Source: Ehretia macrophylla
Lineage: Eukaryota > Streptophyta > Magnoliopsida > Boraginales > Ehretiaceae
Direction: 5' to 3'
Length of the DNA: 64,000 nt
Assembly (NCBI GenBank): GCA_037974665.1
Contig: CM075770.1
Span: 99,307,350-99,371,349, forward strand
How positions within the stretch are numbered: the stretch's first letter is position 1; each line of letters opens with the position of its first letter. Both the position numbers and the translations under genes were made by a program. Shown one piece after another: positions 12,181 to 24,146 of this stretch. Below the pieces are notes generated by a model, which was given only the letters and a program-made list of their open reading frames with translations, did not search any database and was not told where the DNA came from.

Positions 12181-12642
12181 TCTTAAAGAAGTCAGGAAAC
12201 TATATTAAGTGATCCCGGCTCGACATTTCATCAATCACCCATCATTTGTCCCCTACTTTCTGGAGTTCTGTAAGAAGTCAAGAAACTATATTTTTCGAGG
12301 TGTATCTTAAACAGATTAAAAAATTACACTGCTAAGCTCAGGACACGTGGACTAATCCCCACCATTTGTTTGCACTCTAATCGAGACAATCTAGATAGAT
12401 CGCTGAAGCGTTCCCTGTGTTTCCTGCCTTTTCAATCACTTTTATTTTGAACCACTTTTCAGAACTTCTTCACCTTCTCATCTAAAACTTCATCTCTCTC
12501 CTCATCCCCCCTAGCAATTTCAGGCAACCTTTGTACCTTCGCCTCCGTTAGCCTCTTTCTTCCATTTTTAGGTACGTCATCTTTTCCTTTCTTTTTCTTC
12601 TTTTGGTACCCATGGAATCTGGTGGTTCACCGCGGGACTCCC

Positions 12643-14451
12643 TATTGGGATTGGATGCCCTAAAGACCACTCACACTAAAACATCTCAATATAATGATTA
12701 TTAATTAGTTGACAAATCACAGCATTCATTATGAGCATGTTATATTCTCTCTCTTACTTGATATATGTGTATGCAAGAGGTTCCTTGATACAAGTGAATA
12801 GCATAGATGCTTGGTGATCTACCCAGAAGGTCTATGCTATGAGGCTTGGATCAAAACTATTAGTTCATAACCGAATAATGAAGCTGGGCACTTTACTATG
12901 GTAAGGATATAATGAGAGGGTCTCATATTTGGTAGGATGACTTACTTTTAGCATTGGAGGGCTTTTCGGACTTCTCTCATTAGTCCATTATGATGCATTG
13001 AACGAGACTACAATAGATGCAATCTCAGTGACATTACTATCATTGTCAGAGAACCAAAAGCATCTTAAGCTACTAAGTGACCAATGGTCTATATCATGAG
13101 CATATGTAGATGTATCGATGTATTCTAGGACATGTGTTTTGATTCACTATAGGTAAGATCTTATATTAGGGTCAACAACTCGGTGTTTTGGATATATGGA
13201 CTAGATCCATTAGGTGGCATACATATGAGTCATGGTTCTATGCTATCTTAATTGATAGTGAGCTACTTGCTTCGAGTTATCTATATGATCATCCAAAATC
13301 TAAGATCTTAGTAATATAGCTCGAGCTATATTGGATACTAGACTTGTGGGTCGCTCCCAAGACAAGGGAATGGTATCTGGGTGATGGTTATAGGAAATAT
13401 AAAGGTCCAAGGTGTAGATGTAATCAAGATAGGATAATAGTACGAATGCAAGACCTACTCTTGATTGTGGTTGAAAACATAGAGGGATATTTTGGTCATT
13501 TTACTTAGTAGGTCACTGGAAGTTATTAGTTGTATTGGAGTGCAACCCTAACTCTTTAGTGGAATGAGTTAAGGTTAAAATGGTCAAAATGCTACTAATG
13601 GCTAGTAGGAGCATTTTGGTCATTTTATAGCCAAAACAACTATGCCTTAAAGTCCTTGTCCTAGCCACTTTCCTTAATGGTTAACTGCCTATTTCCTTAT
13701 TTAGCATTTGTGTGTAAATTGAGAATAGTTTCCTAATTGGGAATATGCAGCTCGATTTGGAAAGGCTATCAGGACAAGGAACATTCTTAAGACAAAAATA
13801 TTTGTCCTCACATCTAATGTCCAGATGACATGTGTTCTGCGTGTGGATAAGGGTGTGAGGCGTATGGGAGAGAAATTTTAGGAGAAGATAATTTATTGAT
13901 TTTAATTGAAGAAGATAATGTAATTATCTTCAAGATAATTTAAGAGATAATCAAGAAATAGACTCCTAATGTAACTAAATCTCTCCCTCTCCCTCTCCCA
14001 TATCCCTTAGAAATTCGGCCATATCATGGATATAACACACACAATCACACATTGCAGAGACACACATACCCATATACACATTGACACATGGCCAAGAGAA
14101 GGAAAGATAGGCAAAAAGAAAAATCTACATTCTCTAAATCATTGATCAAGGAAGTGGAATAGGGGAAAAGGCTTTGGGATTCCTCGTGCGTGGAAGTGAT
14201 ACACAAACTTGGGAGAAATTTTTCCAGCAATTCCACAGTCCTCTAAACGTGTGTGTGTTGTGGATTGACACCAACATAGAGGTAAAATCAAGTACAATTA
14301 ATTTCTAGCACAAGATAGGGATTTTTGTGTTGTTTTTAACATAATTTTGTGTATTCTTCCTCTTGTGGATTATTGGCTGCCATTTAATGTTTATGAACTC
14401 AATATAAACTGTAATTAAATGTTTAGTAGCTTTAGGATCCATACTCCATCA
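12643..14451 (+). repeat. 5' LTR of Q (1809 bp)
   Basis: It starts TATTGGGATTGGATGCC, where the right LTR has TGTTGAAATTGGATGCC, and ends ATACTCCATCA. The first dinucleotide is mutated from TG to TA. Inside are short inverted repeats such as AAGATAAT/ATTATCTT near 13910. The copy in the right LTR is recognisable along its whole length. The ORF at 14045-14236 is fortuitous. Confidence 0.88.
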
Positions 14452-14453
14452 TG

Positions 14454-14465
14454 TGGTATTAGAGC
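14454..14465 (+). other. Primer binding site of Q (initiator tRNA-Met type)
   Basis: TGGTATTAGAGC lies two bases after the LTR. It has one mismatch to the common plant site TGGTATCAGAGC. Confidence 0.8.
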
Positions 14466-16439
14466 AGGTCATGAAAATTATGCTTTAAAACATAGAATTG
14501 ATAGAAATCACATGTTAGAAATAGCCTTTGGTTGGCGGGTTGTGATACCCTGAACCCAGCATATAATTAGTGATATCTATTTGCATTTAAATGAGTTTTA
14601 TTTTGAATAATAGTATAAACTTAAGTGATTAATTTAGCTAAAGTCACTTGTTTCTGTATTGTTTTCATATTTCTTTCAAAAATACTCAATAATATTTGGA
14701 TTAATTATTTTAAATAAGTATTAACTATGTTATTATATTTAATACTCGGTTTCATTTCCTTGTATTTAACTAAGTGATTAATTTACTTAACCTATTTATT
14801 TAAAGTATTATTTTGATATTTCTTTTAAAAATATACAAATAATTTTTATATTGATTAATTAAAATATTATTACCTATTTTTATTATTTATAGTAATTGGA
14901 TTTATTTTCTTGTATTTAATTAAGTATCATCTTAAATGTTAGCATTTAATTGCATTTGATCACGTGTTTATATTAACTTGTTCATTCGTATCTTAGCATT
15001 AATTTCATAATTCTTCAAAACATTCTAAAAAAAATAGTTAAATTAGTTATTTTTAAATGAATACTAATTACTTTGATTATTTTTAATAATCGGTTTTATT
15101 TTCTTGTACTTAATTACTTAGTTTTCAACTAAAAGGAAAAATGGCTCCGAGCACGGAGTGAATTTTGAAACTATGTTACTTTTTAAAATTATATTTTTAT
15201 ATTATTCCTTATCATTCTAATAGTGATCGTTTATTGACCGTTTGATCGTAGCGCATTGAAAACGAGAGTTAGAGAAATATTTTCCGGATTTAGTGAATAG
15301 TATTTTTAGCTTAATTGAGTTAGTTTTTAGTTATTTTTCATTTAATTGCATTGTTTTAACTTGAGCTAGACTAAATACCATTAAAATGAGCTTGTTTGAC
15401 CATTTTCAACTTGTATTTGACTTTGCCAAAAAGACCAAAATGCCTTTGTCACCTTTTAAATACAAAAACAAGCCAAAATCTCATCAAAACATTTCCCAAA
15501 ATTTCCTTTGTATTCCCTCCCATGGCCGAGACTTCAAGAGGAGAAAAAGAGAGATTTTGATTTCAATTTTTGCCTCCAATCTTGTGTGGAATTGCTCGGG
15601 AGTCGTGGCTCGGGTCTTTTTGAGACTTCCTCTTCAATCTCTGTGAGGGTTTTCACGTTTTTGTGCATTTTTATTCGAATTTTATTTTTGATTTAATTTC
15701 TTAGATTTGATATTTATTGTGTTATAATGCCTGCTATTGCTTGGAATTTCCTCCTTAGGGATCGTAGAGCATTGCTTATTAGTTATTTAACAATTTTTAC
15801 GGTTAGAAACACAAATTGAATCAGGGAAGAACAATTAATAGTATTTTTGAATAGTAAAACCCTAGATTTTCATATTTTTGATCTGAAATGCATTTTCTTG
15901 ATTTGCTTAGATTCCATTAATGTTAGAACGATTAAATGTGCAATAAAAACGAGGTCCACTTTGTTAAAATTGAAAATTAGACAATGAAACGTAAAAAGGG
16001 GCCGTTTGACCAAGTGTTGACCGTGCTCGCATTGAGTTAGGGGTTTGGCTAATGGGGGCATGGAAGCACTTTTGGCACTATTGTGGCGTTGGTTGTGTGT
16101 CCAGTTAGTATAGCTATAGTTCAAACGCAGTAGGTGGACTTTCGGGCTCCGATTGGAAAAGTGAGGTTTCGTGCCATAGAAACGTGCCTTGTAGTGTCTA
16201 AGTGAGGGTAGTGAAGACGGTTTTCCAATTCTATAGCTCGTTTGCTCGCAATTACCTTTGAAAGTTAGAGATTGAATAGTGTTACTTGTAGTTTTCGTGT
16301 ATTGAACTTGTATTGCCTGCTTTGTTACTGTTCTAGGTACTATTTATTATTGTAAATGCTTGTTATATTGATTATTGCAACAATTCTGCACTTTGGTGCC
16401 CTCGCTTGATTGTTGTTATATTGCTCATATTGTATTGCA

Positions 16440-16600
16440 TAGTGTCAGGCGCGTGAGTGATAGGCTTCTCTAGGCAGTCTCGGGCTGCCAGGGTTGGGTT
16501 GCTTTAGCTCCGTGTCTTATTCCCATTCTCGCTGGGGATGCCGCCCTGGGAGATTTGGGTTGTAGATGTGTCGGGAAACATCCGGAGTACACCCAGTTGA
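16440..16600 (+). promoter_or_regulatory. Shared LTR module in A (left copy)
   Basis: It runs from AGTGTCAGG through a G-rich stretch to CATCCGGAGTACACCCA (16579-16595). The final word recurs in six LTRs of this window: here, 20909-20925, 22586-22602, 30985-31001 (minus), 44074-44090 (minus) and 54937-54953. Its role is unknown. Confidence 0.6.
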
Positions 16601-16873
16601 AGTTATAAGGTGGATGCGCGCTTATTGTCATCGTTGTCAACATCAAGCTCGAAATTGACGTATCGCTCATAAAATGATACATTGCTCGTATAAGTAAACC
16701 ATAGCCTTCAAAGTATGGTATAACTTTGATTGGTTGTGTTAATGCTTTCCTTAATTGTTTATTGTATTGTTGATTATATTGATTGTTTTTCTTATTGGCT
16801 ATATTGCTTAATTGTACCTATGTGCATTGCACGATCTTCTTTCTCTCCACCTCGATATTTATTTTGCCCTCAC

Positions 16874-16898
16874 TGAGTATACGTGTGTTGTATACTCA
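16874..16898 (+). other. LTR hairpin 1, left LTR of A
   Basis: TGAGTATAC (16874-16882), a loop of 7, and GTATACTCA (16890-16898) form a perfect 9-bp stem. It is preceded by CCCTCAC and followed about 18 bases later by ATTTCAGG. Confidence 0.8.
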
Positions 16899-17122
16899 CT
16901 CCTCACCACCACATTTCAGGTATTGCAGTGTTAGAAGGAATGTTCGTGCTTGTGTTGATTGCTCTTGCCTGGAAATCAATGTATACGAAAAGTCATTTAA
17001 GTTTGTGTAATAAGTTAATGAGTTTTGGGTTCAATGCATGTTTGTAGTTGTCTTAAGGGAAAGAGTTAGGATAGTCGTGTAACTTGTGGAACCATATTTG
17101 TTGTATATACTTGTTGTGAACG

Positions 17123-17139
17123 AAGGCTCGGATAGCCTT
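17123..17139 (+). other. LTR hairpin 2, left LTR of A
   Basis: AAGGCT and AGCCTT pair around loop CGGAT. The same loop core occurs in hairpins of P and B. Confidence 0.65.
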
Positions 17140-17321
17140 AAGGTGTTGGTATGTTTGGACACGGTACTAGTCCATTTATGTACTATTTGCAGGTTTTGAT
17201 TTTGCCTAGAAACAGGGGAGACTCCGTCCGTTTTCCCTAAATTTCATGTCGGGTTTGGTTTTGGGTTGCGATTAGATTGATTAATAGAACTTCCGGTCTC
17301 GTGAGGGATCGGGGTGTTACA

Positions 17322-18886
17322 AGTGGTATCAAAGTTGGTTGAGACAGCTCTCAGCCAGAATAGGGTCCTTGGTCTGTCAGGTAGCAACCCTTGAATGTGT
17401 GCTTGTTAAGTGTGTCTTGAAAGTGTGTGCCTGTATGTGAGATTTTGTGTCTTAAATTGAATGTGTGTACCTACGTGATATAGTTATGTGTTATGTGCTA
17501 AAGGTGTGTTATGTGAAGTGAAGTGACTACTCGTGTATCAAATTGGCATCGTGAATCGAATCGACTTCATGAATTGTTATTTGCTTGAAGTATTGCTTGT
17601 AATGTGTGTATTGGAATGTCTTGAATTGGTTGTGCCATGATTTGAATTGATTATGTTGTGCTTGACTTGATTGTCGTGCTTGAGTGACTTTGTTGAATAA
17701 ACTATTTTACAAACATGCTTGCATAATAGATTAAGACATATATGTATAAATGTGATATCTTGGCATTCATACATGTCATGTTGAAATGGTAAGAAAGACT
17801 TCTTCCTTCCTCTGAAGAAAGGTAATTAGTAGCAGGCCTCCAAATTATGTGAATTGATGGGAATGAGTAGTACTTGACTAGCCTTTATTTGGGAGTTGGT
17901 ATTTATAGTTGGAGTTTGTTTATTAGGATTCCTCTAAGATTATCTTCTATGCTCAGTAAATAAATGACTTTCTTTGGAGTTTTACATGATTATTCTTTGG
18001 AGCATTTTCTTAATATTTCCTTGTTGGGCATTCATCGGGTATTTCCATATTGGCATTTCGCGGGAGACTTGGTTAGGATTCTAATCGGCCTTTGGTGTTA
18101 TTTCTGCATTCTTTTGGGGAACTTTGATTTGAGTCTACTTACGATGATTAGTTTTGAATGAGGCGCATTATTTTGGTATTCTCTGTGGACATTTCTCAGT
18201 GGATTTGGCAATTGGAATTCTTATCAGACTTGTTGCATAATATTATCTACAGTATCTCTGCTCTAGTCTTTCTTGATATTTTATCGGCAATCGAGATTGG
18301 AATTCTTCAATGGTATATGGTGCACCTGCACGACATTCTCTCTGGTATTTTACTCAGTATTTGGTAGCAATTTTATTTTGGGAATCTACTTGGTTATTCT
18401 ACTTGGTGTTCATTTATGGACTTTTGATAAGTATATATATATGTTGGTGTACATTTTGGATTCTTTATTCAGATGCTTCTGGAGCTATATTTTGGAAGAT
18501 TTCCTTGGAACTTTTATAGCATGATTGACTGGATTTCTTGTATGGAGTCTGCCTGAGCTGTACTTGGGTTCTCGTTTAGATTCTACTTGAGATTGTCTAT
18601 TGGTATGTTCTCGGTACTTTTAGTTGGGATTCTATTATGGCATTCATGTCTAGTAAGATTTTTATTCGGAGTTCTATATGGTATTTTCTATAGTCATTAT
18701 TTGGCCTTATTACTTTGGAATTTTCGGGCAGTACTACTGGGATTTCTATTTGGATTTTTCTACGGCTGTCTTATTCAGTATCTTACTCAGTAACAGATGA
18801 GGATTAATCAGAGTTGGATTTCGGTGGATACAAAGTTCTATTGGAAGAAGAATTGCGAGGACGCAATTGTTTTAAGGGGGGAATGA
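17322..18886 (+). other. Internal region of A, non-coding, T/G-rich
   Basis: The 1565 bp between the LTRs begins with a primer site (TGGTATCAAAG, 17324-17334) and ends with polypurine tract AAGGGGGGAATGA. Between about 17820 and 18790 the plus strand is T- and G-rich and poor in C, with loosely recurring words like GGAATTCT, ATTCTACTTGG and GGATTTCT. Short ORFs here encode hydrophobic, tryptophan-rich peptides that I regard as a by-product of that composition. No gag or pol motif is visible. Confidence 0.75.
18871..18886 (+). other. Polypurine tract of A
   Basis: TTTAAGGGGGGAATGA lies immediately before the right LTR (TGTGATACC). Confidence 0.8.
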
Positions 18887-21800
18887 TGTGATACCTCGAA
18901 CCCAGCATATAGTTAGTGATATCTATTTGCATTTAAATGAGTTTTATTTTGAATAATAGTATAAACTTAAGTGATTAATTTAGCTAAAGTCACTTATTTT
19001 TGTATTGTTTTCATATTTCTTTCAAAAATACTCAATAATATTTGGATTAATTATTTTAAATAAGTATTAACTATGTTATTATATTTAATACTCGGTTTCA
19101 TTTCCTTGTATTTAACTAAGTGATTATTTTACTTAACCTATTTATTTAAAGTATTATTTTGATATTTCTTTTAAAAATACACAAATAATTTTTATATTGA
19201 TTAATTAAAATATTATTACTTATTTTTATTATTTATAGTAATTGAATTTATTTTCTTGTATTTAATTAAGTGTCATCTTAAATGTTAGCATTTAATTGCA
19301 TTTGATTACGTATTTATATTAACTTGTTCATTCGTATCTTAGCATTAATTTCACAATTCTTCAAAATATTCTAAAAAAAAAGTTAAATTAGTTATTTTTA
19401 AATGAATACTAATTACTTTGATTATTTTTAATAATCGGTTTTATTTTCTTACACTTAATTACTTAGTTTTCAACTAAAAAGAAAAATGGCTCCAAGCCCA
19501 GAGTGAATTTTAAAACTATTTTACTTTTTAAAATTATATTTTTATATTATTCCTTATCATTCTAATAGAGATCGTTTATTGACCGTTTGATCGTAGCGCA
19601 TCGAAAACGAGAGTTAGAGAAATATTTCTCGGATTTAGTGAATAGTGTTTTTAGCTTAATTGAGTTAGTTTTTAGTTATTTTTCATTTAATTGCATTGTT
19701 TTAACTTGAGCTAGACTAAATACCATTAAAATGAGCTTGTTTGACCATTTTCAACTTGTATTTGACTTTACCAAAAGACCAAAATGCCCTTGTCACCTTT
19801 TAAATACAAAAACAAGCCAAAATCTCATCAAAACATTTCCCAAAATTTCCTTTGTATTCCCTCCCATGGCCGAGACTTCAAGAGGAGAAAAAGAGAGATT
19901 TTGATTTCAATTTTTGCCTCCAATCTTGTGTGGAATTGCTCGGGGGTCGTGGCTCGGGCCTTTTCGAGACTTCCTCTTCAATCTCTGTGAGGGTTTTCAC
20001 GTTTTTGTGCATTTTTATTCGAATTTGATTTTTGATTCAATTTCTTAGATTTGATATTTATTGCGTTAATTGCTTGGAATTGCCTCCTTATGGATCGTAG
20101 AGCATTGCTTGTTAGTTATTTAGTAATTTTTACAATTAGAAACACAAATTGAATCGGGGAAGAATAATGAATAGTGTTTTTGAATAGTAAAACCCTAGAT
20201 TTTTTGATTTTTGATCCAAAACGCATTTTCTTGATTTGGTTAGGTGCTATTAATGTTAGAAGGATTAAATGTGCAATAAAAATAAGGTCCACTTTGTTAA
20301 AATTGGAAATTAGACAATGAAAGGTTAAGGAGGCCGTTTGACCAAGTGTTGACCATGCTCGAATTGAGTTGGGGGTTTGGCCAATAGGGGCATGGAAGTA
20401 CTTTTGGCGCTGTTGTGGCATTGATTGTGTGTCCGGTTAGTATAGCTGTAGTTCAAACGTAGTAGGTGAACTTTCGGGCTCTAGTTGGAAAAGTGAGGTT
20501 TCGTGCCATAGAAACGTGCCTTGTAGTCCCTAAGTGAGGGTAATGAAGACAGTTCCAATCCTGTAGGTCGTTTGCTCGCAATTACCTTTGAAAGTTAGAG
20601 ATTGAATAGTATTACTTGTAGTTTCCGTGTATTGAACTTGTATTGCCTGCTTTGTTACTGTTCTAGTTGCTATTTATTACTGTAAATGCTTGTTATATTG
20701 ATTATTGCAACTAATCTGCACTTTGGTGCCCTCGCTCGATTGTTGTTATATTGCTCGTATTATATTGCATAGTGTCAGGCGCATGAGTGATGGGCCTCTC
20801 TGGGCAGTCTCGGGCTACCAGGGTTGGGTTGCTCTAGCTCCGTGTCTTATTCCCATTCTCGCTGGGGATGCCGCCTTGGGACATCTGGGTCGTAGATGTG
20901 TCGGGATACATCCGGAATACACCCAGTTGAAGTTATAAGGTGGATGTGTGCTTATTGTGACGCCCGGGTTTTAGCCACGCATTTAATTACTGTTGCATCC
21001 CTTGTTGCGCATTTATTTCTGTGCCTTACTAACTGACTTTTATAACTACTATTCACTTCATTTTTAAACTGCATCCTATTAGTTAATTAGCATTTTTATT
21101 AAATCATATTAATTGTAAAAGTAGTGGGGAAAAATGTGCATTTGAGCTAACGGCGTTAGGAGAGCTCGTTTAGAAAATGACTTTAGTAGTTGAATGAATA
21201 GTGTTACGTAACTAACTTAGGTAATTAATTAGCTAGCATATATTTTACTATCTAAGCTCGTTTTAAAGCTTACTACGCACATTTTATTAGATCAATTAAG
21301 CACCCAATTGACCCCACCATAACTTAACCCTTTTATATATCACCTAAACTCATAAAATGCAAAAAAAAAAAAAAAATAGAAAGCTGAAAACAGCAGCCCA
21401 AACCCGACAGCCCCTCCTTGCTCTTGGGAGAATTTTTTCATCTTCAACTCTTCAATTCAAGCCAAGCCAAGTCTTGAGCAACTAGTGTAGGGTGTTTGCA
21501 AGGTTCCTAGGTGCTCCTACGCGTAGTGGTGAGGGATTTCACGACTTGTTTTTGCATTTTTAAATAGTTGTTCTTTTCTTGAATTGTTGAAAATATGATT
21601 ATATGCCATTGTAATTGTTATCTATGCTAATATACTATCTATATGAATGCTAGAGAACACTTTTGAACCGTCGTTTTGCAATTTAAACGGTTAGAATCGT
21701 TAGTTTGATTTTTAGGGTGAATAGTGACGTTTTTTCTAGGGTTTTGTGTAATTGCTCGAATTGGCTTGAATTAATGCTTCTAATTGATGCCTTAGGTACT

Positions 21801-22820
21801 AGTGAAGATAATCAAATAGCCCCGTACACTTGCATTGCCCTTAAATCGCCTAAAAATGGAAAATAGCCGACTTTAACTTGGGGCTTTTGGGGTTAATGCG
21901 AATCCGGGTGGATTCGGGCTTCAATTCTAGTATCCTTAGGCTACCTAGGTGCTATAGATGCCTTGATATCCCTTGTTTGAAGCCCGGACAATGTAGGTAT
22001 GGTTTTAAGCCAAAAGAGGGAAATTGGGGCTTTCGGGGTAAACGCGTGCATTTGAATGAGTTAGAGGGTTGAGAGGGTACCTTGGGGGTTAGTTAGAAGG
22101 TTGGGAGAATTTCCTTTGAAAATGAAATCATTAACTTTGGTTTAGAAGAGAAATAGTTCGAAAAACAAAGGGGTTTAGGTGCAATTTAAGTTGTCTCACA
22201 CTTCTAAACCCATGTCAGGACTTCTTGAGTGTTTATATGTGATTTTAAATTGATTTGGAGCTTTTGGAATGATTCTATGCTTATTTGGTATAAGTTCATT
22301 TGTAAACTGCTTATTAACTTCTATATTTGCTTCTATTCTAATTGTATCGAGGTCAACCTACTTTGTTGATCCTCATATGTGTTAATGCTTATATTATTGC
22401 TATTAACTTGCCATCGTTGAGTGCATTGCATAGTGGTTGCGCAACCATAGTGTCAGGGGCGGATGTGTTGAATATCGGCTGGGCGGCAAAGGGCTTGCCG
22501 GTGGATATTCAAACTCCGTACCCTATTCCCTCGTTCGCCTGGTCCGGAGATTGCCAGGGGATGTTGGGTCGTAGGATTCGGGGTACATCCGGAGTACACC
22601 CACTGGAGTGATTGGGGTTATGCCGGCTTATCGTGATCGTGCTCGTGGTTCGTGGACGTGATTGAAGACCAGTGAAGATTGGTGTATAGGGGATTGTTGA
22701 AATGTATCCTTTTAAATGTGTGGTTATTTAAGTTATCATTGTTTCTTTAATTGTCTAAGTGTTATTGTTGTATAATTGTATTATATGTTGCATTGCACGC
22801 CCCGGGACTATATCCCTCAC

Positions 22821-22840
22821 TGGGCAACAGTGGTTGCTCA
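22821..22840 (+). other. LTR hairpin 1 of P
   Basis: TGGGCAAC, loop AGTG and GTTGCTCA form an 8-bp stem with one G-U pair. It follows CCCTCAC and is followed by TGTTTCAGG. Confidence 0.75.
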
Positions 22841-23261
22841 TACTCGATATCTGTTTCAGGAGACGCTGAGGGTGATCCCCTGCTTGTTGATTTAGTTGAG
22901 GAAGAAGAAGTTCAGATCGAGCCTTTACCTTAGTTGCTGTGTCTGATAGCTTGAGGTGGTTAATGAAATTGCTGCTATGTGGAAGTTCAATTAATTGTTT
23001 TATGTTCTATTTTGTGGCCTAAGGGCTATGTATATGTTTGTTGCGCAAGTAGAAGGATAGTAGATTGTGGTGTAGAATTGGAAGCCATGTCTTGTAATAA
23101 CTTTTATTCCTGCCTTATTTCCTTGCATGCTTGGGAGTGGATGGTTAATGTCGAATGCTTTATCCTTAAGTTGTTTTATTGAATTTCCTAGAATGTTATG
23201 ATTATAAGACTATGCTGACAACAAGTTCTCGCATGCTTGTGTGTTTTGGAGATATTGTGTA

Positions 23262-23286
23262 CTATAAGGCTCGGATGGCCTTATAG
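23262..23286 (+). other. LTR hairpin 2 of P
   Basis: CTATAAGGC, loop TCGGATG and GCCTTATAG form a perfect 9-bp stem. B has the same loop with different outer arm bases. Confidence 0.8.
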
Positions 23287-23693
23287 CTTTATTGTTTAAT
23301 TAAGATAAGCTTGTATGTGTTGTTGGGACCTTGTTTAAGCGTTTACAGGTTTTTAGAATGTCCACGGTACAGGGGAGACTCTGTCCGTGTGTCGGGTCCG
23401 GACTTAACCTTTAGCTTGGGGGTTGGGTCGGGGCGTGACACTTATTGTCCTCGTTGTCAACATCAAGCTCGAGATTGATATATCGCTCGTAAAATGATAC
23501 ATTGCTCGTATGAGTGAACCATATCTTTCAAAGTGTGGTATAACGTTGATTGGTTGTGTTAATGCTTTCCTTAATTGTCTATTGTATTGTTGATTATATT
23601 GATTGTTTTTCTTATTGGCTATATTGCTTAACTGTACCTATTTGCATTGCACAATCTTCTTTCTTTCCACCTCGATATTTGTTTCGCCCTCAC

Positions 23694-23718
23694 TGAGTAT
23701 ACGTGTGTTGTATACTCA
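23694..23718 (+). other. LTR hairpin 1, right LTR of A
   Basis: It is identical in both arms and loop to the hairpin at 16874-16898. Confidence 0.8.
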
Positions 23719-24146
23719 CTCCTCACCACCACATTTCAGGTATTACAGTGTTAGAAGAAATGTTCGTGCTTGTGTTGATTGCTCTTGCCTGGAAATCAAT
23801 GTATACGAAAAGTCATTTAAGTTTGTGTAATAAGTTAATAAGTTTTGGGTTCAATGCATGTTTGTAGTTGTCTTAAGGGAAAGAGTTAGGATAGTTGTGT
23901 AACTTGTGGAACCATATTTGTTGTATATACTTGTTGTGAACCAAGACTCGGATAGCCTTGAGGTGTTGGTATGTTTGGACACGGTACTAGTCTATTTATG
24001 TACTATTTGCAGGTTTTGATTTTGCCTAGAAACAGGGGAGACTCTGTCTGTTTTCCCTAAATTTTATGCTGGGTTTGGTTTTGGGTTGCGATTAGATTGA
24101 TTAATAGAACTTCCGGTCTCGTGAGGGATTGAGGTGTTACACGGGC

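Larger units (their letters stand above)
14541..17321 (+). repeat. 5' LTR of A (2781 bp)
   Basis: It starts TGTGATACCCTGAACCC and ends GGGGTGTTACA. A very similar copy begins at 18887. It contains a TATA-like TTTTAAATAC at about 15454, a conserved module (16440-16600), hairpin 1 (16874-16898) and hairpin 2 (17123-17139). An AGGGGAGACTC(C/T)GTCCG word at about 17215 is shared with P, B and F. Confidence 0.9.
20956..23440 (+). mobile_element. Solo LTR P (2485 bp), chromovirus-like
   Basis: It is flanked by perfect CTTAT repeats (20951-20955 and 23441-23445). It begins TGTGACGCCCGGG and ends GGGGCGTGACA, so the ends are inverted complements. The uninterrupted sequence in the left LTR of A (around 16620, GCTTATTGTCATCG) proves the insertion. 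P contains the shared module, hairpin 1 (22821-22840) and hairpin 2 (23262-23286). It is a diverged relative of solo LTR B: both begin TGTGACGCCCG and share several blocks. Short ORFs within it are not genes. Confidence 0.93.
14541..24141 (+). mobile_element. Element A: large non-coding LTR element (LARD-like)
   Basis: Two LTRs (14541-17321 and 18887-24141, the second split by solo LTR P) flank an internal region of only 1565 bp with no gag or pol. A primer site (17324-17334) and a polypurine tract (18871-18886) sit at the correct places. The flanks are CGGGT (14536-14540) and CGGGC (24142-24146), one mismatch. The element is inserted in the leader of Q. The LTR starts TGTGATACC and ends GGTGTTACA, resembling chromoviral (Tekay/Del-like) LTRs; that lineage is an inference, since there is no protein to confirm it. 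Confidence 0.85.
18887..24141 (+). repeat. 3' LTR of A, interrupted by solo LTR P
   Basis: It starts TGTGATACCTCGAACCC and ends GAGGTGTTACA. Removing P and one repeat (20956-23445) leaves about 2765 bp, close to the left LTR. The copies of hairpin 1 (23694-23718) and the module (word at 20909-20925) are retained. The second hairpin has decayed (AAGACT/AGCCTT near 23944). Confidence 0.9.

Noticed and set aside
15386-15696. Overlapping ORFs repeated at 19784-19990, apparently a conserved protein
   Set aside because: They lie in the two LTRs of A and are conserved only because the LTRs are copies. The frame starts around a TATA-like segment and has no family motif.
17964-18793. Row of hydrophobic ORFs that look like membrane proteins
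   Set aside because: The composition follows from the T/G-rich strand of the A internal region. There are many overlapping frames, none dominant, and no motif.
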